Positions 1 through 7,815 of a stretch of DNA of 64,000 bases are shown in pieces. The DNA lies in contig NZ_CAKZTI010000027.1 in NCBI RefSeq assembly GCF_937921625.1, positions 26,831 through 90,830 on the forward strand, given 5' to 3'. A program made the translations under genes and the position numbers. This DNA comes from an uncultured Campylobacter sp. Lineage in GTDB: Bacteria; Campylobacterota; Campylobacteria; Campylobacterales; Campylobacteraceae. Position 1 is the first letter of the stretch; each line of letters opens with the position of its first letter. The notes under the pieces were generated by a model that was not told the DNA's origin, did not search any database, and worked only from the letters and a program-made list of their open reading frames with translations.

Positions 1-192
1 AAATTTTAAAAATGCCAGCATAAATCCTAATGCGATACCGATCACGATGCCGCCGGAGGTCAAAATAAGAGTGATGCCGTAGCTTTTGGCGTATGAAATT
101 TTTTGCGCTTCGCTCAGTTCGGGATAGGTGAAATAAAGTCCCACGGCGATTACAGTCAAAACAAATACGACCTTTAAAATTTTTTCGTTCAA
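1..192 (-). CDS. N-terminal part of a small membrane protein (truncated by window edge)
   Basis: The minus strand reads open from a TTG at 190-192 to base 1, giving 64 residues that begin (M)NEKILKVVFVLTVIAVGLY. There are two hydrophobic segments, at about residues 6-20 and 44-62, with a short polar stretch (YPELSEAQK) between them, so an inner-membrane protein is likely. An AAGG sits about eight bases before the TTG. The gene is divergent from putP and shares its upstream region. I do not recognise the family, and the C-terminus lies outside the window. Confidence 0.5.
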   Translation of the reverse strand, partial: MNEKILKVVFVLTVIAVGLYFTYPELSEAQKISYAKSYGITLILTSGGIVIGIALGFMLAFLKF

Positions 193-319
193 CCAAGGCA
201 CCTTTTTCTTAAAATTTAAACGGCAAGAATACTAAAATTTCGTTAAAATCTGGCTAAATTCCGAAAGTAAAATTTTATTTGAAATAGAGTAAAATTAGCT
301 TTTTTAAAAGGAGGCAACG

Positions 320-1828
320 ATGAGCTTTTGGACCTATTGCGCAATCGCGATATATTTCGGCGCGCTTATTTTTATAGGTAGGTATTATTATGACAAGAAT
401 GCGAGCTTAAGTGAGTATCTGCTCGATAATCGCCGCCTGGGCCCATTCGTAACGGCACTTAGCGCGGGCGCTAGCGATATGAGCGGCTGGATGCTTTTGG
501 GAGTGCCGGGCGCGATGTTCGCAACGGGGATTTGCAATATCTGGATAGCTCTAGGACTTTGCGTGGGCGCGTGGTGCAACTATAAATTTCTTGCAAAAAG
601 GCTTAGAATTTACACCGAGGTAGCAAGCGACAGCGTCACGATCCCAGATTTTTTAGAAAACCGCTTTAAAGACCGCACCAAGACGCTTCGCATCATCTCA
701 GGACTTTTGATCATCATATTTTTTACGCTCTATGTTAGCAGCGGCATAATCGCGGGCGGCAAGACCTTTGAGAGCTTTTTCGGGCTAAATTTTACATACG
801 GCGCGGTCGCTACGATCTTAATCGTAGTGTTTTATACCTTTTTCGGCGGATTTAAGGCCGTCGCGATCACGGACGCGTTTCAGGGCGCGCTGATGTTTGC
901 GGTGCTTATTTTGATCCCTCTGTTTTCTTATCGCGCGCTGCAGATCCCTGCGGACAGTTCCTTTTTGGCACAGGTGCGGCTCTACGGCGCGAGCCACCTA
1001 GATCTATTTTATAATCAAAGCTTCTTGGGCGTTTTAGGCTTGCTTGCTTGGGGGCTCGGATACTTCGGTCAGCCGCATATCATCGTGCGCTTTATGGCGA
1101 TTAGAAGCTCGCGCGAGCTTGATAGCGCTCGCCGCATCGGAATTTCGTGGATGGTGCTAGGTCTAGTAGGCGCCATGCTTAGCGGCCTGATCGGCTTTGT
1201 CTATTTTTCGCAAAAGGGCCTTAGCATAGACGATCCCGAAAAAATTTTCCTTGAGCTCGGTAAAATTTTCTTTCATCCATTTATCTTAGGCGTGATAATC
1301 TCTGCTGTGCTGGCGGCGATTATGAGCACCATCTCAAGCCAGCTTTTGGTAAGCGCTAGCGCGGTTACGAAGGATTTTATCTTCGCGTTTTATAAAAAAG
1401 AGGTGAGCGAGCGCACGCAGACGCTAAGCAGCCGTATCGCCGTCGTGATCATCGCCGCAGTCGCCGCGATCTTGGCGTTTGGCTCAAACGATACGGTGCT
1501 AAACGTCGTCGGAAACGCTTGGGCGGGATTTGGCGCGAGTTTCGGCGCAGTGCTGCTTTTTAGCCTGTATTCTAAAAAGATGAGTGCGCTCTCGGCTTTG
1601 GTGGGTATGCTCGTAGGCGGTATCACGGTCATTTGCTGGATCTTATCGGGGCTTTCGGCGGTCGTTTATGAGCTGCTGCCGGGCTTTTGCTTTTCGGCGC
1701 TTGTGATACTGCTCGTAAATCGCTACAACTCCGTGCTCGATAAGATGGCGGATGAGCCTAATGCCGCGCAAATTTCGCAGGAATTCGAAAAGATGAAAGA
1801 GCAGAGTTTGGGAAGTAAAAATGGCTAA
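320..1828 (+). CDS. putP: Sodium/proline symporter (SSS family)
   Basis: This 502-residue polytopic inner-membrane protein has the length of PutP (about 500) and some 13 hydrophobic segments. The N-terminal block contains ASDMSGWMLLGVPGA, the sodium- and substrate-binding region of the sodium:solute symporter family, and GLGYFGQPHIIVRFMAI matches the conserved PutP segment in the middle of the protein. It would import proline with sodium. GGAGG lies eight bases before the ATG, a strong ribosome binding site. The last eight bases overlap the next gene, so the two are probably co-transcribed. The family assignment is firm; proline as substrate is inferred from family resemblance. Confidence 0.93.
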   Translation: MSFWTYCAIAIYFGALIFIGRYYYDKNASLSEYLLDNRRLGPFVTALSAGASDMSGWMLLGVPGAMFATGICNIWIALGLCVGAWCNYKFLAKRLRIYTEVASDSVTIPDFLENRFKDRTKTLRIISGLLIIIFFTLYVSSGIIAGGKTFESFFGLNFTYGAVATILIVVFYTFFGGFKAVAITDAFQGALMFAVLILIPLFSYRALQIPADSSFLAQVRLYGASHLDLFYNQSFLGVLGLLAWGLGYFGQPHIIVRFMAIRSSRELDSARRIGISWMVLGLVGAMLSGLIGFVYFSQKGLSIDDPEKIFLELGKIFFHPFILGVIISAVLAAIMSTISSQLLVSASAVTKDFIFAFYKKEVSERTQTLSSRIAVVIIAAVAAILAFGSNDTVLNVVGNAWAGFGASFGAVLLFSLYSKKMSALSALVGMLVGGITVICWILSGLSAVVYELLPGFCFSALVILLVNRYNSVLDKMADEPNAAQISQEFEKMKEQSLGSKNG

Positions 1829-3134
1829 CGTAAAGTGCCCGCACTGCGGCTCGCAGGTCGATATAGACGAGGCGCTGCAGCGCGATATCAAAGCTAAATT
1901 TGAAGATGAAATTTTGCAGCAGAAGCGAAAGTGGCAGCAGCAGCAAAACGAAGCCACGCTTAAATTTGAAGCCGAGATCGCCGCTAAGCGCGAGGAGTAC
2001 GCGAAGCATCTGGCGCAACTGCAAGCGAAGGAAAACGCATTCGAGCAGCGCGTAAAAGCGGCGACCGATTCCGCGCTAAACAGCGAGCGGGAGAAAATTT
2101 TAGCTTTTGCAAAATCTCAGATCGAGAGCGAAACCGCGGCGAAATTTGAAATTTTACAAAAGGAGCTGCAAGAAAAATCGCAAAGAATTTCTGAGCTAAA
2201 TTTAATAAAGGCCGAAATGGAAGCGCAAAAGCGTAAATTTAGCGAGCTTGAAGCCGAAAACAAAGCCAAATCCGAGATCGAGCTAACCAACCGCATGAAC
2301 ATGGAGCGTGAGCGGCTTTCGAAACAAATTTCGCAGGAAAACGAGCTGAAATTCCGCCAAAAAGATGAGCAGATCCAAAGCTTAATCGGCCAAATAAACG
2401 AGCTCAAGCGCCGCTCAGAGGTGGGCTCGCAGCAGCTTCAGGGCGAGGTGCAGGAGCTCGCGCTACAGGAGTATCTGCGGCTAAATTTTCCTTTGGACGA
2501 GATAGATGAGGTCAAAAAGGGCGCGCGCGGCGCAGACTGCGTGCAGATGGTGCATACGAGGGAGTTTGCTGGCTGCGGTAAAATTTTATATGAGAGCAAG
2601 CGCACGAAAAGCTTCGAGCCCAAATGGATCGACAAACTCAAAGATGATATGATAGGCGAGGGCGCGCAGATCGGCGTTATCGTCACCGAGCAGATGCCGC
2701 CTCACAGCCCTAGGCTGCACCAAGCGCCGAGCGATGCTAGCATCTGGATCTGCTCGTTTGAGGAATTTAAGGGGCTTTGCGCCGTCTTGCGCGAACATGT
2801 CGTGGCGCTTGCGTTTGCCAAAAGATCGGGTCAAAATCAAGATAGCAAAACGGCGATGCTCTACGACTATCTGACCTCGCCCGAGTTTGCAAACCAGATA
2901 AAGACGATCGTATCGGCATTCGTCGGCATGCAGGAGAGCCTAAACAAGGAGCGCAACGCGATGGAGCGTATTTGGAAACAGCGTGAAAAACAGATCGCCC
3001 GCGCGCGAGACGGCGCGATCGCGATGCACGCAAGTATCAGAAGTATCGCAGGAAGCGGCGTAGCGCAGCTGGAGGATGTCGATGAAATTTTAAGCCTCGA
3101 GGCGATTGCGGCGGAGGGCGAAGCGGAGGATTAG
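1821..3134 (+). CDS. DUF2130 family protein (coiled coil plus nuclease-like C-terminal domain)
   Basis: This 437-residue protein starts with a zinc-finger-like CPHCGSQVDIDEAL (Cys6, Cys9), then has a long Glu/Lys/Gln-rich coiled coil at about residues 25-205. The C-terminal half (about 210-400) contains LALQEYLRLNFPLDEI and ILYESKRTKSF. That arrangement fits DUF2130, a family related to restriction-endonuclease folds; the YESKRTK segment resembles the E-x-K part of a PD-(D/E)xK site. The biological role is unknown. The start overlaps the end of putP by eight bases, suggesting translational coupling. Family confidence is high, function low. Confidence 0.8.
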   Translation: MANVKCPHCGSQVDIDEALQRDIKAKFEDEILQQKRKWQQQQNEATLKFEAEIAAKREEYAKHLAQLQAKENAFEQRVKAATDSALNSEREKILAFAKSQIESETAAKFEILQKELQEKSQRISELNLIKAEMEAQKRKFSELEAENKAKSEIELTNRMNMERERLSKQISQENELKFRQKDEQIQSLIGQINELKRRSEVGSQQLQGEVQELALQEYLRLNFPLDEIDEVKKGARGADCVQMVHTREFAGCGKILYESKRTKSFEPKWIDKLKDDMIGEGAQIGVIVTEQMPPHSPRLHQAPSDASIWICSFEEFKGLCAVLREHVVALAFAKRSGQNQDSKTAMLYDYLTSPEFANQIKTIVSAFVGMQESLNKERNAMERIWKQREKQIARARDGAIAMHASIRSIAGSGVAQLEDVDEILSLEAIAAEGEAED

Positions 3135-4236
3135 GCTAACATCGGCTCAGATAGGCTCGGCTCTGCGCGCTGCGAAGCTAGAATTTGCATAGTAGCATAA
3201 CGCTCAGCTTGAGACGGCGTGAGATTAAAATTTTGTAAAATAATTCAGTATCTGTCTATGATAGAGCGGCACTAAAATTTTGTGAAATATCAAGTAACAG
3301 TTTTGGCGCTAAAAATTTTGTCTATAAATTTTACCCCGATAGCGGCATTGCTTACGTGGCGACGAAATTTTGTTTTGAAATTTCATCTCAGCAAATACAC
3401 TTGCGGTGGCGCAAAAATCGTTTGCTAAATTTATATTTCGATAAAACTTAGTTACTGCCGCGATAAGAATGCTATTTGCGTAAAATTTATTGACTAGATA
3501 TGCCCGAGGCCATAAAATTCGTTTAAAAATTTATGACGAGCGTTTTCGAAAATGTTCGCATCAAAGCTCTTGTAAGGTTCTTGCTAAAATTTGTCGCAAA
3601 GACTTTACACAAAAATCCTAGGCAAAGCATTATGCTGGATTTACATTAAATTCGCAGTAAGTCTGCGCGTCAAATTTGTATTAAAATCAGTGGCGAAAGT
3701 TTTTGCTAAAGCTCGCGCTAAAATTCGTGGCAGAATTTTAAAATTTCGCTTTACCGCGCCGTGAAAATTCTAAAATTTTGGTTCGCAAAATTCATAAAAA
3801 TTTATAAAATTTTTCAAAATCCTAGCGTTAAAATTTTAAAATTCCTAACTTTTTCAAAATAAATTTTAAATTTCGCAAACTCCCTTGCCATAGCCATTTG
3901 CGTGGCAAAATTTTATCGCGCAAAAGCGCTTGTTACCAATCGTTAACCCCCCCCCCCCCCCCCCTATCATTCCGCAGTTGTTTTGCGTACGGTGGTTTGC
4001 ATGCATAAGACTCGTTTTGTACGCCGTAGCCGCAGGCGTGGGCGCGTCGCACTAAAGGGGGTGCGCTTTAGTATCTCTTAGCGTTTCGGCACGTTTTAGC
4101 GTTTTGCTGCGCCATAGCGCTTCGGCGCGCCTTTTCGCGCGAGCTGCGAAAACACCCATAAAACGAATGAGAGGCTGTGCTAGCCGCTCGAGGCAGGCGG
4201 CTCGCTTGATTTGCATAATTTATAAAGAGGTAAAAT
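3135..4236. other. 1.1-kb gene-poor stretch
   Basis: No convincing coding frame is seen on either strand. The stretch is packed with AAATTTT-type words up to about 3900, then carries an 18-base C tract and a GC-richer segment (about 3980-4200) before the next gene. The few ORFs here are short and have no recognisable composition. It could contain decayed genes, but I cannot identify one. Confidence 0.5.
3947..3964. repeat. Poly-C homopolymer tract, 18 bases
   Basis: Eighteen consecutive C residues (G on the minus strand) lie between gtta and tatcat. Tracts this long are the classic slipped-strand phase-variation sites of Campylobacter. Here the tract is not inside a recognisable frame; it lies about 270 bases upstream of the YccF/pseudopilin gene. 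Confidence 0.95.
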
Positions 4237-4895
4237 ATGCGTATCTTAGGTAACATTATTTGGTTTTTTATGGCTGGTTGGATCCTTGCTATCTTGACCT
4301 ATTTGTCGGGTTTGATCCTTACCATTTTAGTCGGACTGCTCCCGCAGGATTAGGTCTTATGGAATACGGCAAATTTCTATCTTTGCCCTTCACCAACGAC
4401 ATGGCGCACAAAAATAAAAGCTCGCTTGCCGTCGCTGCAGTGCCGCTACAAAACTGTGAATATGACGTAACGCCCCAAAAAGTATCCGTAGCGACGATAA
4501 TAGCTACAGTTTGTATCGTAGCGATTGCCTTGCCTGCAGTAGCGATTGCGGAACCGGGGCTGACTACTAGAGATGATGCGGAGATCTCTAAGTTGGCGAC
4601 AAATTTAATGACCGTTAAATACGATCTGGACGCCTACTATATCTCTCAAGGCAAATTCGCATCCGATTTTTCGGTTATGACGAATGTTCCGTTAGAGCCT
4701 AACGGAGCGAATTCTGCTTATCTGAAAAGCTTGAAGGGAGATAAATGTTTCCTAATCAGCGTGGACGGCGAAAATAAAACGATCACCATCGCAAAAGGTC
4801 CCGATGCCGAAAATAATATCTGCCGGGGAGCGTATGAATTACCGGGCGTCCCTAAAATGCTATCGGAGCTTATTAGCGTAAAAAAGAGTTATTAA
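4237..4895 (+). pseudogene. Frameshifted YccF-like / pseudopilin-like chimeric gene
   Basis: The ATG at 4237 follows a weak AGAGG site and opens a frame beginning MRILGNIIWFFMAGWILAIL, the start of YccF (DUF307) proteins, but it stops at 4351. In the -1 frame the YccF sequence continues at once (TAPAGLGLMEYGKFLSLPF), so one base appears lost near 4333-4334. After MAHKN the YccF similarity ends. The rest, to residue 211 of the second frame, has a hydrophobic helix (VATIIATVCIVAIALPAVAI) followed by TTRDDAEISKLATNLM and a C-terminal domain with two cysteines, like Campylobacter type II secretion/type IV pseudopilins. The prepilin Gly-Phe-Thr-x-x-x-Glu cleavage site is not visible. It is probably a decayed fusion, or a site of on/off switching. 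Confidence 0.6.
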
Positions 4896-5155
4896 TTCAC
4901 GCGATTTAAGCGTAGATTAGATTTATCGCAGCGGATTTAAGAGCCCTGAAATTTTATATAAAATTTCGTCTTAAATTTTATGCCGCCTTATGCGCATGAA
5001 AGTGATCTACTCGAAAATCAGATAAAGTTGCGCGCTTTGGTGTGAAATTTAGCCACGATTTGAGTGAGCCTAAGTTCCATAAAATTACGCGGTTAGAATT
5101 TTAACGCCGTTTTAAGATTATTTTTGTAAAATCACATTTCTTTTTCACCGCTGGC

Positions 5156-5232
5156 GGGCTCATAGCTCAGTTGGTTAGAGCATCCGGCTCATAACCGGAT
5201 GGTCCTAGGTTCAAGTCCTAGTGAGCCCACCA
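5156..5232 (+). tRNA. tRNA with CAT anticodon (elongator Met, or Ile2)
   Basis: A complete cloverleaf of 77 bases including an encoded CCA. The acceptor stem GGGCTCA pairs with TGAGCCC, the D arm contains AGCTCAGTTGGTTAGAGC, the anticodon stem TCCGG/CCGGA encloses loop CTCATAA (anticodon 5190-5192), and the T arm is CTAGG TTCAAGT CCTAG. Pair 1-72 is G-C and the anticodon stem lacks the GGG/CCC run, so it is not the initiator tRNA. Whether it is elongator tRNA-Met or the lysidine-modified tRNA-Ile2 cannot be decided by eye. Confidence 0.97.
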
Positions 5233-5472
5233 CCACAAAATTTCGGCTTTTCACCACACCAAAATTCCATAAAATTTTATGCGTCGTTTTTCCTTTGAAA
5301 TTCTGTTTCATAACTTCAAAAAACAAAGCCTGCCGCAGAATTTCAGCTTTAAAATGCGGCAAGCTCGCGATTGAATTTTCAAATTTAACTTTCATTTGGC
5401 GACCGATTAAATTTTATTTTATGGCAAGTTGCGGTAGAATTCCGTTAAAATTCTTAGTGCAGGGAGATGTCC

Positions 5473-6783
5473 ATGTCAGAAAATCAAATGAAAAAAGGCG
5501 GAATTTTAGCCTTTTATTTTAACTCAAGCTTGCTTTGGCGCATCATTATCGCTTTAGTGTTGGGCTCTGCGATCGGTATGTTACTACCTAAAAATATGCC
5601 GGTGGGCGATACAACGTGGGTGGCGATTTTAACACCTTTGGGAGATCTTTTCGTGCGGCTTTTAAAGATGATCATGGTGCCGATCATCATCTGCTCGCTC
5701 ATCGTGGGCACTAGCAGCATCTCGCCCGCGCACCTGGGTAAAGTAGGCGTTAAGGCGATCATATTTTACGCTATAACGACGCTTTTTGCGATCGTCATCG
5801 GCCTAGCGTGTGCGTTTGTATTTTCTCCGGGTAGCGGGCTTGATCTAAGCGATGCGTCCAAGGCTGTCGAAAAGGCAGCGAACGCGCCTAGTATGAGTAA
5901 AATTTTGCTTAATATAATTCCTACGAATCCTTTTGATTCCATAGCCAAGGGCGAAATTTTGCCGATAATCGCGTTTTGCTTATTTCTTGGCGTAGGGCTT
6001 GCGTTTTGTCGCGACAGTAGTGATGCTCGTATTAAAAGCTCCGCTGATACGGTTTATAATTTTTTCGACGGAATGAGCGAGATTATGTTTAAGGTCGTGC
6101 ATTGGGTGATGCAATACGCACCAATCGGCGTTTTTGCGCTAATGTTTGTAGTGTTTAATAAAAGCGGTATCGAGGCTTTCAGCTCGCTATTAAATGTCAC
6201 GATTACCCTATACGTGGGACTTGCAATTCAAGTATTTGCGGTTTATTGCGTTATTTGTATGCTTATCGGAGTTAGCCCGATTAAATTCCTTAAAAAAGTG
6301 CGTCCGCCGATGCTTACGGCTTTTGTTACCCGCAGCTCCAACGGCACGCTTCCGATTACGATGCAAACCGCCGAAGATATGGGAATTCCAAAGGCGATCT
6401 ACGGCTTTGTTTTGCCCGTGGGTGCTACGGTGAATATGAACGGCACGACCGTGTATTTGGGCGTGTGCACGCTCTTTATCGCTAATGCTTGCGGTATCGA
6501 TCTAAACAGCAGCCACTACCTCACGATCATCATCACTTCGATGCTTGCGGCGATCGGAACTGCTGGAGTTCCGGGAGCTGGTGCGCTGATGCTGCTTTTA
6601 GTGCTCGAATCTATCGGCGTCAAGGTAAGCGGTAATGTAGCGATCGCTTACGGAATGATTTTAGGCATTGATGCGATTTTGGATATGGGGCGAACCTCGA
6701 TGAACGTAACGGGCGATGTTGTGGCGTCGATCTACGTCGCAAAGAGCGAAAACGAAATGGATATGAGTAAGTGGGAAAATTAG
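5473..6783 (+). CDS. Dicarboxylate/amino acid:cation symporter (GltP/DctA family)
   Basis: This is a 436-residue inner-membrane transporter of the DAACS family, typically about 430 residues. Diagnostic features are the C-terminal SSNGTLPITM hairpin, the NMNGTTVYL sodium/substrate motif in the seventh membrane segment and MGRTSMNVTGD in the eighth, whose Arg and Asp/Asn bind the carboxylate substrate. The upstream ATG at 5467 directly abuts AGGGAG, whereas the ATG at 5473 has a six-base spacing, so the latter is used. It lies 28 bases before an aspartate racemase gene, which supports aspartate or glutamate as substrate, though C4-dicarboxylates are not excluded. Confidence 0.9.
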   Translation: MSENQMKKGGILAFYFNSSLLWRIIIALVLGSAIGMLLPKNMPVGDTTWVAILTPLGDLFVRLLKMIMVPIIICSLIVGTSSISPAHLGKVGVKAIIFYAITTLFAIVIGLACAFVFSPGSGLDLSDASKAVEKAANAPSMSKILLNIIPTNPFDSIAKGEILPIIAFCLFLGVGLAFCRDSSDARIKSSADTVYNFFDGMSEIMFKVVHWVMQYAPIGVFALMFVVFNKSGIEAFSSLLNVTITLYVGLAIQVFAVYCVICMLIGVSPIKFLKKVRPPMLTAFVTRSSNGTLPITMQTAEDMGIPKAIYGFVLPVGATVNMNGTTVYLGVCTLFIANACGIDLNSSHYLTIIITSMLAAIGTAGVPGAGALMLLLVLESIGVKVSGNVAIAYGMILGIDAILDMGRTSMNVTGDVVASIYVAKSENEMDMSKWEN

Positions 6784-6811
6784 CCCAAGTAAAATTTAGA
6801 AAGGACGAGCT

Positions 6812-7492
6812 ATGAAAAGAGTTGGAATTATCGGTGGAATGGGACCTTTGGCGAGTGCGGATCTGTATATGAAGATCATAGAAGAGACTGCGGCGAGCAG
6901 CGATCAAGAAAATATTCCGCTTGTAATCGATAGCTATCCGCAGATCGAAGATCGCACGGCGTTTATCTTAGGCAAAGGTGAAAATCCGCTTCCGCGCCTA
7001 AGCGAGAGCGCTGTTAGGCTCAAAAATGCAGGCTGCAAGGCGTTTGCGATGGCGTGCAACACGGCGCATTTTTTCGCAGACGATGTAGAAGCTGCGGCGG
7101 AAATCCCGCTAATTCATATCGCTGAGGTCACCGTAAAAGCGATCCGCAAAAATTATCCAAACGCCCATAAAATCGCTGTGCTAGCCACTATCGGTACAAA
7201 AAAAGCTAAAATTTACGACGATCCGCTCAAAGAAGCGGGGCTAATCAGCGTGGAGCTTGGTGAAGAAAATCAAGCGGTTTTGATGGATTGCATCTACAAA
7301 GGCGTTAAGGCGGGCAAGACTGCCGAATACGTGGGGGCTTTTGAGAATTTGCTAGGCAAAATCGATGCTGATATTTACGTCGTTGCCTGCACCGAGCTGC
7401 CGCTATTTTTGCCGTTAATCAAAAGCGATAAAATTTTCGTTGATCCTACTAGAGAGCTTGCCAAAGCGATCGTGGAATTCTCAAGATCGTAG
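6812..7492 (+). CDS. Aspartate/glutamate racemase family protein
   Basis: This 226-residue cytosolic enzyme of the Asp/Glu racemase superfamily is about the usual length. It begins with MKRVGIIGGMGPLASADLY, and both catalytic cysteines are present, in AMACNTAHFF (about residue 83) and VACTELPLFL (about residue 193). It would interconvert L- and D-aspartate (or glutamate) without cofactor. AAAGGA precedes the ATG by seven bases. The gene directly follows a DAACS symporter, suggesting uptake and racemisation of the same amino acid. The fold is clear; the exact substrate is inferred. Confidence 0.88.
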   Translation: MKRVGIIGGMGPLASADLYMKIIEETAASSDQENIPLVIDSYPQIEDRTAFILGKGENPLPRLSESAVRLKNAGCKAFAMACNTAHFFADDVEAAAEIPLIHIAEVTVKAIRKNYPNAHKIAVLATIGTKKAKIYDDPLKEAGLISVELGEENQAVLMDCIYKGVKAGKTAEYVGAFENLLGKIDADIYVVACTELPLFLPLIKSDKIFVDPTRELAKAIVEFSRS

Positions 7493-7815
7493 AGCCGCAA
7501 GGCTTTGCAAGCGCGAATTTTAAACCGCAAAATTTTACGATGATTTAAGTCGTGAAATTTTACGGAACTATATTGAACCAAAATTCCATCGAGGCGGAAT
7601 TTTACGATAGCAAAATTTCATCACAGTATTTTAAGCTTAAAATTTTGTCAAAATTTAATCCGCAAAACCCAGAATGTAAAACCTCCGAAATAAAATTCCG
7701 TAACAAAATTTGCTCGTAAAATTTCGCACCCAAATTTAAGCTAAAATTCCATTAAATTTGACCGTTTCTAAAGCCCGAATTTAATATAATCGCTTCAACC
7801 GAAAAAAGGATCAAA
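7493..7815. other. Intergenic stretch upstream of dnaE
   Basis: An AT-rich stretch full of AAATTTT words, with no coding frame. The only site I can support in it is the dnaE -10 box near its end. Confidence 0.5.
7785..7790 (+). promoter_or_regulatory. Likely -10 box for dnaE
   Basis: A perfect TATAAT lies 26 bases before the dnaE ATG, in a stretch with no competing frame. The spacing allows a short leader with the AAAGGA ribosome binding site. No -35 is evident, as is usual for Campylobacter sigma-70 promoters. Confidence 0.5.

Noticed and set aside
4068..4256. 62-codon minus-strand ORF over the GC-rich block before the YccF-like gene
   Set aside because: No binding site, odd composition, and it overlaps the YccF-like start on the other strand.
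5156..5232. Initiator tRNA-Met
   Set aside because: The first pair is G-C and the anticodon stem lacks three consecutive G-C pairs.
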